Source: Fen-999 sp035505955 (GTDB taxonomy: Bacteria; Pseudomonadota; Gammaproteobacteria; Burkholderiales; Rhodocyclaceae). Taken from it: a DNA stretch of 18,989 nt. A program made the translations under genes and the position numbers. The first letter of the stretch is position 1; each line of letters opens with the position of its first letter. The notes below the pieces were generated by a model. It did no database searches. It saw only the letters and a program-made list of their open reading frames with translations, and was not told the origin of the DNA. The stretch is taken from positions 1 to 18,989 of the forward strand of contig DATJQH010000012.1 of assembly GCA_035505955.1 (NCBI GenBank). The letters run 5' to 3'. Below, in pieces: positions 1 through 7,490 of this stretch.

Positions 1-1
1 C

Positions 2-475
2 ATCCCCGGCAATCCGGACGATGCGGTGTTCGGCTTCACGCTGATGAAGGTCATCGGCCGCGATATCTGGATCGGCATCTGGGCGTTCGTGTTCGCGATC
101 ATCGCCACGACCCGCTGGGAACGCAAGGCCGATAGCAAGCCGAATCCCGCCGAAATCTGGTGGCGTTTCCCGAAGTTCGTGCTCGGCTTCTTCATTGCAT
201 CGGTCTTCATCACGATCGTCGCGTCCGGCTACAGCCAGGCCGACTTCAACAAGATCGTCAATCCGAAGCTGGTCGGCCCGATCAAGGACCTGCGCACCTG
301 GGCGTTCATCTTCTGCTTCTTCAGCATCGGCCTGACCACGCGCTTCCGCGAACTGGCAAGCGCCGGCATGAAGCCGTTCTGGGCGTTCACGAGCGGCGTG
401 TTCGTCAACGTCATCCTCGGTTTCGTGCTGTCGACGATCGTCTTCGCCGGCTACTGGTCGAACCTGACACATTGA
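2..475 (+). CDS. YeiH/UPF0324-family putative sulfate exporter, C-terminal part
   Basis: The 5' end lies outside the window; 157 residues up to the TGA stop are visible. The visible part has about four hydrophobic helices separated by short basic loops, and the stretch FTLMKVIGRDIWIGIWAF is characteristic of the longer proteobacterial members of the UPF0324/YeiH family (Pfam Cons_hypoth698). These inner-membrane proteins are usually annotated as putative sulfate exporters, although transport has hardly been shown experimentally. The ending, a helix followed by a short polar tail, is normal for the family, so the C-terminus looks intact. A sulfate exporter would suit an organism that makes sulfate through APS reductase (aprMBA in this window), but the genes are about 15 kb apart. 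The family call is fairly confident; the substrate is inference. Confidence 0.8.
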   Translation: MPGNPDDAVFGFTLMKVIGRDIWIGIWAFVFAIIATTRWERKADSKPNPAEIWWRFPKFVLGFFIASVFITIVASGYSQADFNKIVNPKLVGPIKDLRTWAFIFCFFSIGLTTRFRELASAGMKPFWAFTSGVFVNVILGFVLSTIVFAGYWSNLTH

Positions 476-540
476 CCTGGGAACGGTCGGCGGCTGCTTG
501 CGTCGCCGGCCGTTGTTTCCCGCGGGCACATGGAGCCTTT

Positions 541-759
541 GTGAGCGCGACCACCGCCAAAGCCAACTGCTACACCTGCACGCATTTCCGCAACTCGCCC
601 GAGTACCTGGAATCGGTCTTCCGCGGACTCAACACCATGAGTTCCGGCCACGCCTCCGTGCGCAAGGATGACGGCATCTGTCTCCTGCACGACCTGTACC
701 TGTCGGCTGACGCGCACTGCGATGACCACAAGGCGGATCCGGCCGCCGCAGCCGTCTGA
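541..759 (+). CDS. Small four-cysteine protein, function unknown
   Basis: A 72-residue protein starting at GTG 541. The start is chosen because GGAG at 532-535 sits 5 nt upstream and no ATG exists in frame nearby; the same frame is open further upstream, but only as a shadow of the previous gene. It has four cysteines, Cys10 and Cys13 in a CYTC motif, Cys47 in GICLLHD, and Cys60 in AHCDDH, with histidines beside them (His15, His50, His59, His63). This spacing suggests a zinc ribbon-like or other metal/disulfide site. There is no signal peptide or membrane segment, so it should be cytoplasmic. It lies 65 bp after the putative sulfate exporter gene on the same strand and may be co-transcribed with it. 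I do not recognise a named family and assign no function. Confidence 0.65.
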   Translation: MSATTAKANCYTCTHFRNSPEYLESVFRGLNTMSSGHASVRKDDGICLLHDLYLSADAHCDDHKADPAAAAV

Positions 760-774
760 TCGCGCAAACTCCCG

Positions 775-1962
775 CTATCGCTCCTCGGGCGGCTTGACGT
801 TCCGGAAGGCACGCCAGAGAAGCAGGTCGTAGGCGATCTTCATCGCCGATCCGACCAGCAGCGGGCCGCCGAGCGAGACCCCCTGCATCAGCCAGCCGGC
901 GAAACCGGGGCCGATGGCCCAGCCGCCGAGGCGGACGAGATGCGTCACGCCGGTGGCGACGGTGCGTTCCTCCGGCTGCATCACCGCCATGACATACGAC
1001 TGGCGGGTCGGCACGTCCATCTCCACCAGTCCCTCGCGCAGCAGGAAGAGGATCGCCGCGATCGGGAAGTTCGGGGCGAAGGCCACGGTGGCCAGCAGCA
1101 ATGACGACGGGATGTGCGTGAACACCATCGTATTGACCAGGCCGATGCGCGCCGCCAGCCATGCCGCCCCCAGATGCGAGACGGCATTGAGACAGCGCGC
1201 GGCGAAGAACAGGCCGGCGATCGTCGCCGCCGAAGCGCCGAAGCGCTCGAAGAAGAAGTAGGACATCAGCGAGGCGCCGAGGAAACCGCCGGCCAGCGCG
1301 TCGATGCCGAACAGCGCCGAGATGCGCCAGAGGATGCCGCGGCTCTCGGGCGAAACCGGCTGACGCGCAACGCCGGCGGTTTCGCAGGCGTCGGAAAGCC
1401 GCGCGTAGAGCGGCAGGCCGGCCACCAACAGCAGCGCGTACAACAGGAACGCGAGCCGGAAGCCGGTCGCGGCGTCGACATCGAGCGCCTGCAGCAGCTC
1501 CGGCAGCGCCGCCATCAGCGCACCGAGCGCGTGGCCGATGTCCATCAGCAGGTTGTACCAGGCGTAGGTCCTGGTCCGCTCGGCGTCGCTCGCCAGCGCC
1601 GGCAGGATGGCCTGTTCGAGCACCAGCGCAGCGCCGCGGTCGCGGCCCTGCGCGTTCAACATCCCGAACGCGGCGGCGATCATCACCAGTTGCGGCGCAC
1701 CGTCAAAGGCGACCAGCGCGCCGCCCGCCGCGCCGAGCAGCGACATGGCCATCAGGCAGCAGCGGCGGCCGAGGCGATCGCCCCACCACGTCACGACGAA
1801 CAGCGCCGCCACCGCGCCGCCAAGGCCGGCGCTGATCGTGATGCCGATGGCGGTAGCCGAAAAGCCGGCGCGAGCGAGATGCAGGCCGAGCAGCACGCCG
1901 GCCATGCCGGTGGCAAGGGCCCGCAGGAAGGCGGCGACGTAGATGCGCTGACGGTCGTTCAT
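775..1962 (-). CDS. MFS transporter (395 aa)
   Basis: Major facilitator superfamily permease of the inner membrane, about 12 hydrophobic helices over 395 residues, which is the usual length. The loop between helices 2 and 3 carries the MFS motif A variant GDRLGRR, and a short hydrophilic central loop follows helix 6. The ATG at 1962 is chosen because the mature MFS fold begins within a few residues of it (MNDRQRIYVAAF); the frame stays open far upstream only because of the high GC content. The Shine-Dalgarno is weak (AGGG 2 nt before the ATG). It diverges from the MFS gene at 2017 with a 54-bp gap, and converges on the four-Cys gene with 15 bp between stops. The substrate cannot be told from sequence; it may be a drug or metabolite exporter. 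Confidence 0.85.
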   Translation of the reverse strand: MNDRQRIYVAAFLRALATGMAGVLLGLHLARAGFSATAIGITISAGLGGAVAALFVVTWWGDRLGRRCCLMAMSLLGAAGGALVAFDGAPQLVMIAAAFGMLNAQGRDRGAALVLEQAILPALASDAERTRTYAWYNLLMDIGHALGALMAALPELLQALDVDAATGFRLAFLLYALLLVAGLPLYARLSDACETAGVARQPVSPESRGILWRISALFGIDALAGGFLGASLMSYFFFERFGASAATIAGLFFAARCLNAVSHLGAAWLAARIGLVNTMVFTHIPSSLLLATVAFAPNFPIAAILFLLREGLVEMDVPTRQSYVMAVMQPEERTVATGVTHLVRLGGWAIGPGFAGWLMQGVSLGGPLLVGSAMKIAYDLLLWRAFRNVKPPEER

Positions 1963-2016
1963 GGCCCTGTTACGATTCACGTTGTTGTCACGACGCGCTT
2001 GCGCTAGCTTACCCGA

Positions 2017-3228
2017 ATGACAAGTTCCCCTTCGTCCGAACGCTTCTGGCCGCTGGCGCTGGCCGCCGCGGCGATGATGCTCGTCACCATGGGCATCCGC
2101 CAGTCCATGGGCCTGTTCGTGGCGCCGATACATGCCGACGCGGGCCTCGACATCGCCGGCATCAGCTTCGCGCTCGCCGTCGCGCAGCTGATGTGGGGCG
2201 CGGTGCAACCGGTCGCCGGGGCGCTGGCCGACCGGTTCGGCACGGCGCGCGTGCTGGTCGCCGGCATGCTGGTGCTGGCCGCCGGCTGTGCGCTGGCGCC
2301 ACTGATGCCCGGCCAGCTCGGCCTCGTGGTGTCGGTCGGACTGATGACTGCCATCGGCGCCGGCATCGGCAGTTTCTCGGTGCTGTTCGGCGCCGTCGCG
2401 CAGCAACTGCCAGCGAACCGCCAGGGCCTCGCCTCCGGCATCATCAACGCCGGCGGCTCGATGGGCCAGTTCGTCTTCGCGCCCGTGACGCAGCGGCTGA
2501 TCGCGCTCTTCGGCTGGGCGAGCGCCTTCTGGGCCCTGGCCGCCGCCAGCCTCGCCGCGCTGCCGCTCATCGGAAAAGTCAGCCGCGGTGGTACGCCGCA
2601 TCTGCATGCCGCGACGCCGGCCGGCGGACTGAAGCAGGCGATCGCGGACGCATTCGGGGACCCGAGCTACATCCTGCTGCATGCGGGCTTCTTCACCTGC
2701 GGCTTCCACATCGCGTTCCTGGTCACGCACCTGCCCGGCGAAGTGAACCTGTGCGGCCTGCCGCCCTCGGTGGCGAGTTGGTCGCTCGCCATCATCGGGC
2801 TCGCCAACATCTTCGGCAGCCTCGCCGCCGGCCACTGGGTCGGCCGCCATCGCAGCAAGCTCGTGCTGTTCTGGATGTACGGCTCGCGCGCGGTCCTGAT
2901 CGCGATCTACCTGATGATGCCGCGCACCGACCTCACCTTCTATCTTTTCGCGGCCGGCCTCGGCTTCACCTGGCTCGCCACCGTGCCGCCGACCGCGCGC
3001 CTGGTGGGCAAGCTGTTCGGCACGCGCTACCTCGCCACACTCTTCGGCCTCGTGCTGCTCACACACCAGGTGGGTGCCTTCTTCGGCGCCTGGCTGGGCG
3101 GCATCGCCTTCACGCGTGGCGGCGATTACACGTGGATGTGGTACGCCGACATGACGCTCGCGGCGGCGGCGGCCTTTGTCAACCTGCCGATACGCGAAGC
3201 GCGCATGGAGGCGATGCAGCCGGCATGA
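2017..3228 (+). CDS. MFS transporter, OFA/monocarboxylate-like (403 aa)
   Basis: A second MFS permease, 403 residues with about 12 transmembrane helices. Motif A appears as GALADRFGTARVLVAG after helix 2, and the N-terminal GIRQSMGLFVAPI segment is typical of the oxalate/formate-antiporter and monocarboxylate-type MFS branch. Import or exchange of a small organic acid is the natural guess, but the substrate is unproven. An in-frame TAG at 2005-2007 fixes the ATG at 2017 as the earliest possible start; no Shine-Dalgarno is visible in the nine bases between them, so initiation may be leaderless or SD-independent. Its TGA overlaps the ATG of the next gene (ATGA at 3225-3228), showing translational coupling with a secreted hydrolase that might supply its substrate. 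Confidence 0.86.
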   Translation: MTSSPSSERFWPLALAAAAMMLVTMGIRQSMGLFVAPIHADAGLDIAGISFALAVAQLMWGAVQPVAGALADRFGTARVLVAGMLVLAAGCALAPLMPGQLGLVVSVGLMTAIGAGIGSFSVLFGAVAQQLPANRQGLASGIINAGGSMGQFVFAPVTQRLIALFGWASAFWALAAASLAALPLIGKVSRGGTPHLHAATPAGGLKQAIADAFGDPSYILLHAGFFTCGFHIAFLVTHLPGEVNLCGLPPSVASWSLAIIGLANIFGSLAAGHWVGRHRSKLVLFWMYGSRAVLIAIYLMMPRTDLTFYLFAAGLGFTWLATVPPTARLVGKLFGTRYLATLFGLVLLTHQVGAFFGAWLGGIAFTRGGDYTWMWYADMTLAAAAAFVNLPIREARMEAMQPA

Positions 3229-4094
3229 AGCACGGGCGGACATGGATCGCGCTGGCCTTGGCGCTGGCGGTTTCGGCGCCCGCATGGGCCGACCCGGCCT
3301 TCGACCGGGAGTTCCGCAGCTCGGACGGCCTGACGCTGCACTACCTCGAAGCCGGCGCCGGCGAGCGCACGATCGTCTTCATCCCCGGCTGGCTGATGCC
3401 AGCGGAAGTATTCCGCCACCAAGTCGAGGCGCTGGCGCCGCGCTACCGCGTGCTCGCCTTCGACCCGCGCTCGCAGGGGCAGTCGCAGGTTTCCGGCGGC
3501 GCCCACACGCCGGCGCTGCGCACGCGCGACATCGACGAACTGCTGGCCGCGGCGCAAGTGGGCGATTTCGTGCTCGCCGGCTGGTCGCTGGGCGTGCTCG
3601 AATCGCTCGACTACATCGAGAAGTACAAGCCGGCGCGCCTGCGCGGCCTGATGCTGATCGACAACTCGATCGGCGCCGGCAAGCCGCCCACCTCGCGTTC
3701 GCCGCACTTCTTCGAGAAGCTCATGGACCCCGTGGGGCGCACCGACTTCCTGAAGGAATTCTGTACGGGACTCTTCCGCAATCCACCACCCGCCGGGCTG
3801 CTCGAGACGGTCCAGGCCTCGGCACTGCGCGTGCCGCCGGGCGCGGCGCGGCAGACCATTTCACAGCCCTACCCGCGCAGCTACTGGCACGACATCGTCT
3901 GGCGCCAGCAGGTGCCGATCCTGTACGCGATCACGCCGCGCTACCGCGACCAGGGCGAGGAACTGGCGGCGGCGCGGCCGCAGCTTGCGAACGTCATGGT
4001 GTTCGAGAATGCCGGCCACGCGCTGTTTGTCGACGAACCGGAGCGCTTCGACGCCGCAGCGGCGGCGCTGATGCAAAAGGCGTTTGGCGACTAG
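3225..4094 (+). CDS. Secreted alpha/beta hydrolase (289 aa)
   Basis: An alpha/beta-fold hydrolase with an N-terminal signal peptide: basic MKHGR, a hydrophobic core, then a predicted cut near Ala22 (APAWA/DP), so it probably acts in the periplasm. The nucleophile elbow GWSLG gives Ser121, and His265 in NAGHALFVDEP is the catalytic histidine; Asp242 (PRYRDQG) after the penultimate strand is a likely acid. The oxyanion-region motif after the second strand is FIPGWLMP. Length is normal for the family. The start overlaps the stop of the MFS gene by 4 nt, so the two are co-translated and probably work on related compounds (ester or lactone hydrolysis and uptake). The stop codon shares a CTAG with the convergent gene on -. 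The specific substrate is unknown. Confidence 0.85.
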   Translation: MKHGRTWIALALALAVSAPAWADPAFDREFRSSDGLTLHYLEAGAGERTIVFIPGWLMPAEVFRHQVEALAPRYRVLAFDPRSQGQSQVSGGAHTPALRTRDIDELLAAAQVGDFVLAGWSLGVLESLDYIEKYKPARLRGLMLIDNSIGAGKPPTSRSPHFFEKLMDPVGRTDFLKEFCTGLFRNPPPAGLLETVQASALRVPPGAARQTISQPYPRSYWHDIVWRQQVPILYAITPRYRDQGEELAAARPQLANVMVFENAGHALFVDEPERFDAAAAALMQKAFGD

Positions 4095-5164
4095 CGCCGC
4101 GCGATCTGCAGCGAACGCTGGCTGTTGCCCTTCAGGTAGCTGAACGCGAACGGCAGCGGCTCGACCTTCGCCTGCGCATCGCGATAGGCATCGGCGAGCG
4201 CCTTCTGCCGGTCCTTGTCCCACAGGCCGTGCGCGCGCTTGAAGTTGCCGTATAGCTTCACCTGGCCGACGCGGCTGAGGTCGCGGAACTCGAGGCCGGT
4301 CTCGTCCTGCACCACCAGTGGCGCATGCGCCACCAGCGCATCGCGCAGGATCGAGAAGTAGGCGTCCTGCAGGAGGTGCGACGCGGCCTTGAGCAGCGTC
4401 GGCTGGCCGGCCATGCGCTCGATCCATGCCCGCTGGCCTTCGTGCTTCTTGGTGCTCAGGTAGCCGTTGGAGAGATCGATGCGCACATAGTCCACCGTCA
4501 CTGTCCTGCCGGCTTTGGCCAGCGTCAGCCGCACCGAGCCCCATGCGGCGTCCTTGCCCTTGTCCGCGTTGGGCTCGTAGTCGCCCTTGGCGGCGTCGAA
4601 GGCGAGCGGCTGCACCGACATCACTTCGTAGCCGAGGCGCGAGGCAAAACCCATCAGGATCGGCGTCACGCCGATGCGCGAGATTTCGTCGTGGGCATCC
4701 TCGTCGAGGTCGATGGTGCGGAAGTAGCCGAGTGTGCCGAAGCGCTGCCATTCGTTGCCGAATTTCCCGTAGAACGCGTTGCGGTTCTCGTCGGACATCG
4801 CCGCCGGCTGCACGGGCGCACGTGCAGTCTGGATGGCGGCGAGCACGTAGCGGTCGGCGTCGGGGAACAGCGTCATCACGGTCACGAGGTCAGGGCCGGA
4901 AAACGGATAGAACACGGTGCTGCCGCCGGCGAAGCCGATCTCTGCCCTGGCCCAGTCGCCCGCGGGTGCGGCGATGTGCTTCTGGTAGCTCTTCCAGGCG
5001 CCGCCGGCCATGTTGCGAAACGACTTGCCTGGCTTCCAGTCGGTCTGGTCGGCCGGACCTTCGAGGCCGGCGTAGGCGCGAGCGAGTGCGTCGCTGTCGC
5101 CCCCGGCGGCAAACGTGGGGAGACAGAGTGAGGCGACCAGGAACGCGGCAAGCAGGAAACGCAT
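4091..5164 (-). CDS. Uncharacterised exported protein (357 aa)
   Basis: A 357-residue protein with a clear signal peptide, MRFLLAAFLVASLCLPTFA, cut near residue 19-20, so it should be periplasmic. The cysteine in the signal has Leu before it and does not fit a lipobox. The start is ATG 5164, with GGAG (5172-5175 on the complementary strand) 7 nt upstream; an in-frame TTG at 5188 would add eight residues but would overlap the upstream gene and spoil the signal peptide. No catalytic motif is recognisable. A recurrent-looking segment, FYPFSGPDLVTVMTLFP (about residues 85-101), is the most distinctive part and resembles a phrase in other secreted hypothetical proteins. It begins 16 nt after the permease stop, so the two form an operon. 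Function unknown. Confidence 0.8.
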   Translation of the reverse strand: MRFLLAAFLVASLCLPTFAAGGDSDALARAYAGLEGPADQTDWKPGKSFRNMAGGAWKSYQKHIAAPAGDWARAEIGFAGGSTVFYPFSGPDLVTVMTLFPDADRYVLAAIQTARAPVQPAAMSDENRNAFYGKFGNEWQRFGTLGYFRTIDLDEDAHDEISRIGVTPILMGFASRLGYEVMSVQPLAFDAAKGDYEPNADKGKDAAWGSVRLTLAKAGRTVTVDYVRIDLSNGYLSTKKHEGQRAWIERMAGQPTLLKAASHLLQDAYFSILRDALVAHAPLVVQDETGLEFRDLSRVGQVKLYGNFKRAHGLWDKDRQKALADAYRDAQAKVEPLPFAFSYLKGNSQRSLQIARR

Positions 5165-5180
5165 GTAGGAACTCCGGGAG

Positions 5181-6461
5181 TTAAGCAAGACGACGCATGC
5201 CCTGCCGCAGCAGGAAGAAAGCGAGGACCAGTCCGATCGCCACCGAGACCTCGACCGGACGCTGCCAGGCGCCGAGCATCAGGATCACGCTCATGGCCGC
5301 GATGAAGAGCGGCGCGAGCACGTAGCGCGCCACGGCAGGCACGGCGGTCTCGTCCTCGTCGACGATGCGGTAGATGGCGAGCACGGCGACGATGGGGAAG
5401 AAGCCGAGCAGGAAGCCCATGATGGTGAGGATCTGTTCGAAGGTGCCGGTGAGTACCATGGCGATCGACAGCGCGGCCTGCAGCCACACCAGCCGCGACG
5501 AGACGTGCACCGCGGAGACCGCGGGCCGGTCGGCGCGATCGCCGAGCCAGTTCAGCATCACGGCCAGCACGCGCGGGCCGAGGAAGGCCGAGGCGCCCAG
5601 CGAGGACAGCAACGCGAAGGCAACCAGGCCCGAGAACACTTCGGAGGCCCCGCTGCCGAACATCGATTTCACCAGCGTGGCGATGATCGGGATCACGCCT
5701 TCGATCTCCGTCGGCGGCAGCTGCCGCAGGACCGCGAGGTTAACGCCGACATAGAGCAGGAGGATGATCGTGGTGCCGAGGATCATCGCATCGCGCACCG
5801 TGTGGCCGGTGTTCTTCACCTCGGAGACGACGTAGATGGCCGCATTCCAGCCGCTGTAGGCGAACATGACCAGCATCATGGCCACGCCCCAGTCGGCGCC
5901 GAAGGTCGCCGGGGCCGCTTCGCCGCCGGAGATCCTGGCCGGGTCCGGGCTGATCAGGAAAAGGCCGTAGAGCACGAGGCCCGCGAGCAGCGAGAACTTG
6001 ACCGCGGCGAGCAGGGTTTGCACGCGCATGCCGGTGGCGCCGAAGGCGCCGTGCAGCAGCGTGACGAGGATCAGCGCGATGCAGGCGACGATGTCGCTGC
6101 GCAGGCCGAGGCCCGGGAACGCCGCGTCGAGGTAGGCGGACAGCGCCAGCGAGGTGGCGGCGTTCGACGCCGCGAATCCGACCACGAAGGAAGTCCAGCC
6201 TGCGATCTCGCCCAGCACCGGCGAGAAGAACTCGCGCAGGATCACCGCCTCGCCGCCGTTCTTGGGCAGCCAGCGCGCGATGATGCCGTAGCAGTAGGCG
6301 CCGAACCAGGCCAGGATGCCGCCGACGACCCAGACCCAAACCACCGCACCCGGCGCCTTGACCAGTTGCAGGATGATCCCAGTGGTCGTGAGGATGCCGG
6401 TGCCGAGCATGCTGGCAACGACCAGGAAGGTCGTGGAAACGATGTTGAGCTGGTTGCGCAT
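5181..6461 (-). CDS. APC-family amino-acid permease (426 aa)
   Basis: An inner-membrane permease of the amino acid-polyamine-organocation superfamily, about 12 helices over 426 residues. The discontinuous first helix with its substrate-binding turn is visible as SMLGTGIL (residues 17-24), and the helix 6 region AYSGWNAAIYVVSEVKN is typical of APC permeases. The start at ATG 6461 is chosen because the first helix begins about 10 residues later; the 32 extra codons upstream in frame are Arg-rich and unlike a permease. No strong Shine-Dalgarno is seen. A TACAAT element at 6508-6513 on this strand is a possible -10 box, without a matching -35. It is followed after 16 nt by a secreted protein of unknown function. 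The amino-acid specificity cannot be judged. Confidence 0.87.
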   Translation of the reverse strand: MRNQLNIVSTTFLVVASMLGTGILTTTGIILQLVKAPGAVVWVWVVGGILAWFGAYCYGIIARWLPKNGGEAVILREFFSPVLGEIAGWTSFVVGFAASNAATSLALSAYLDAAFPGLGLRSDIVACIALILVTLLHGAFGATGMRVQTLLAAVKFSLLAGLVLYGLFLISPDPARISGGEAAPATFGADWGVAMMLVMFAYSGWNAAIYVVSEVKNTGHTVRDAMILGTTIILLLYVGVNLAVLRQLPPTEIEGVIPIIATLVKSMFGSGASEVFSGLVAFALLSSLGASAFLGPRVLAVMLNWLGDRADRPAVSAVHVSSRLVWLQAALSIAMVLTGTFEQILTIMGFLLGFFPIVAVLAIYRIVDEDETAVPAVARYVLAPLFIAAMSVILMLGAWQRPVEVSVAIGLVLAFFLLRQGMRRLA

Positions 6462-6641
6462 GGTTCTGTTTGATCCCGCTGCGCCCGCCGGACGCAGAAA
6501 CCTGCGCATTGTAGAGCGCCGCGGCCGCCCGCGGCGAGCGCTGTCGTGCGGCGACAACGAATTTCGCCGAACCGGGCCGAATAGTCAGCCGCGAAAGTGC
6601 CGCCTTCGGCGTCCAACGAAGAAGGCTACGCCCAACGAGCT

Positions 6642-6659
6642 CGCCTGCTTGCGCAGGCG
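6642..6659 (-). terminator. Stem-loop after the crcB-DUF190 unit
   Basis: A perfect 7-bp inverted repeat, CGCCTGC/GCAGGCG, with a 4-nt loop that reads GCAA (a GNRA tetraloop) on the - strand. It begins 27 nt after the DUF190 stop codon. No run of T follows it on the - strand, so it is a poor intrinsic terminator and may instead protect the transcript end. A second, longer-looped inverted repeat (GCCTTC 6602-6607 with GAAGGC 6621-6626) lies just beyond it. The rest of the 225-bp gap (6462-6686) shows nothing else convincing. Confidence 0.3.
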
Positions 6660-6686
6660 CGTTGTCAGCCTCTGTGGTACGCCGCG

Positions 6687-7004
6687 TCAGGGTGCGCCCA
6701 GCGTGCCGAACTCCACCGGCGTCTTGACGTAGAAGAGATGCACGCCCTCGGCCTTCAGGCGCTCGAACAGGCGCTCGGTTTCCTCGGCCGTGGCGGCCAC
6801 CACGATCTCCTGCGGCTGGTCGGCCAGTTCGAAGAAGCGCGCCGAGTGGATGCGGCGATGCTGGCCGAAGCCTTCGCCGCCGGCAATCAGGGTCGCGCCA
6901 GAAAGTCCCATCTCCTGCGCCAGGTGCACCAGCCAGTCGCCGAGCGGCTTGCCCTGGTGGCGGCGGTCCTGCTGGGTGAAGAACGTGATCTGGTAGCCTT
7001 GCAT
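6687..7004 (-). CDS. DUF190 family protein
   Basis: A 105-residue soluble protein of the DUF190 family (PF02641), which has a ferredoxin-like, PII-resembling fold. Recognisable features are the N-terminal strand YQITFFTQQDRR, the GLSGATLIAGGEGFGQHRRIHS segment in the middle, and the C-terminal VKTPVEFG. The start ATG at 7004 has AGGAG 6 nt upstream. It lies 10 bp after crcB and on the same strand; DUF190 genes are very commonly placed beside crcB, and a regulatory or accessory role in fluoride export has been proposed from this linkage, but not proven. Length matches the family. The family call is strong; the role is inferred from context. Confidence 0.9.
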   Translation of the reverse strand: MQGYQITFFTQQDRRHQGKPLGDWLVHLAQEMGLSGATLIAGGEGFGQHRRIHSARFFELADQPQEIVVAATAEETERLFERLKAEGVHLFYVKTPVEFGTLGAP

Positions 7005-7014
7005 GGCGATCTCC

Positions 7015-7398
7015 TCATGCGGGTCTAATCACTTGCCAGGTGGCGAGCCCGGCCAGGGTGGCCACAAGGGAACCGGCAACGTGGATGCCGATGGCGCTTG
7101 TCGCCATCGCCAGCCGGCCCTCCTGCAACAGTGTCATCACCTCGGCCGAGAAGGTCGAGAACGTCGTCAGGCCGCCGCAAAAGCCCGTGATGATGAAAAG
7201 CCGCCACTCCGGCGCAATCTCCGTCGCCTGGGCGAAATAGGCGATGGCAAGCCCGATGATGTAGCCGCCGACGATGTTGGCGGCCAGCGTGCCGGGCGGA
7301 ATGGCGGGGAAGAAGCTGTTCAGCCTGGCGCCCAACTGCCACCGCAGGAGAGCCCCCGCGGCGGCGCCGAAAGAGATTGCCAGAACTGATCCCCACAT
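7015..7398 (-). CDS. crcB: Fluoride channel CrcB/Fluc
   Basis: A 127-residue inner-membrane protein with four hydrophobic helices, the standard size of a Fluc fluoride channel, which acts as an antiparallel dimer to let cytoplasmic fluoride leak out. The family signature GFCGGLTTFSTFS covers residues 72-84 and includes the phenylalanines that line the pore (Phe80, Phe83). The conserved Asn of helix 2 is Asn41 in GTLAANIVGG. The ATG at 7398 is chosen because the first helix starts right after it; AGGA lies about 10 nt upstream, and the 17 codons before it in frame are Arg-rich and unlikely to be coding. It leads a two-gene unit with DUF190. I looked for a fluoride riboswitch in the 92-bp leader and saw none. 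Confidence 0.93.
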   Translation of the reverse strand: MWGSVLAISFGAAAGALLRWQLGARLNSFFPAIPPGTLAANIVGGYIIGLAIAYFAQATEIAPEWRLFIITGFCGGLTTFSTFSAEVMTLLQEGRLAMATSAIGIHVAGSLVATLAGLATWQVIRPA

Positions 7399-7449
7399 CC
7401 GCTGTCTATCCTCGCCAAAGCGCCGCCGTCCCATGCGTCGCGGCAGCAC

Positions 7450-7466
7450 ATTCTACCGACTAGAAT
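7450..7466. promoter_or_regulatory. Back-to-back -10-like elements between crcB and the DUF599 gene
   Basis: ATTCTA-ccgac-TAGAAT is a 6-bp inverted repeat in the divergent 92-bp gap. Each arm reads TAGAAT outward, five of six matches to the sigma-70 -10 consensus: on + at 7461-7466, 24 nt before the ATG at 7491, and on - at 7450-7455, 51 nt before crcB. Neither has a good -35 at the usual spacing, so this is only a candidate divergent promoter or an operator. Confidence 0.35.
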
Positions 7467-7490
7467 TGGCGCAGAAGAGGAGAAGCATCG

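Noticed and set aside
1963..3285. Open - frame running upstream of the first MFS gene (part of an 836-codon frame)
   Set aside because: It lies antisense to the well-supported MFS and hydrolase genes, is rich in Arg, Glu, Gly and His without family motifs, and is explained by high GC content.
5108..5164. Lipoprotein signal in the exported protein
   Set aside because: The residue before the cysteine (ASLC) is Leu, which does not fit the lipobox; the later AxA-type cut site is better.
6599..6626. Overlapping small inverted repeats (GCCG/CGGC and GCCTTC/GAAGGC) in the gap after DUF190
   Set aside because: Short stems that exclude each other, common by chance in GC-rich DNA; no T-run and no repeat copy elsewhere in the window.
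7399..7490. Possible fluoride riboswitch in the crcB leader
   Set aside because: I could not find the conserved GGNGAUGG start, the pseudoknot elements or the ending of the crcB motif on the - strand.
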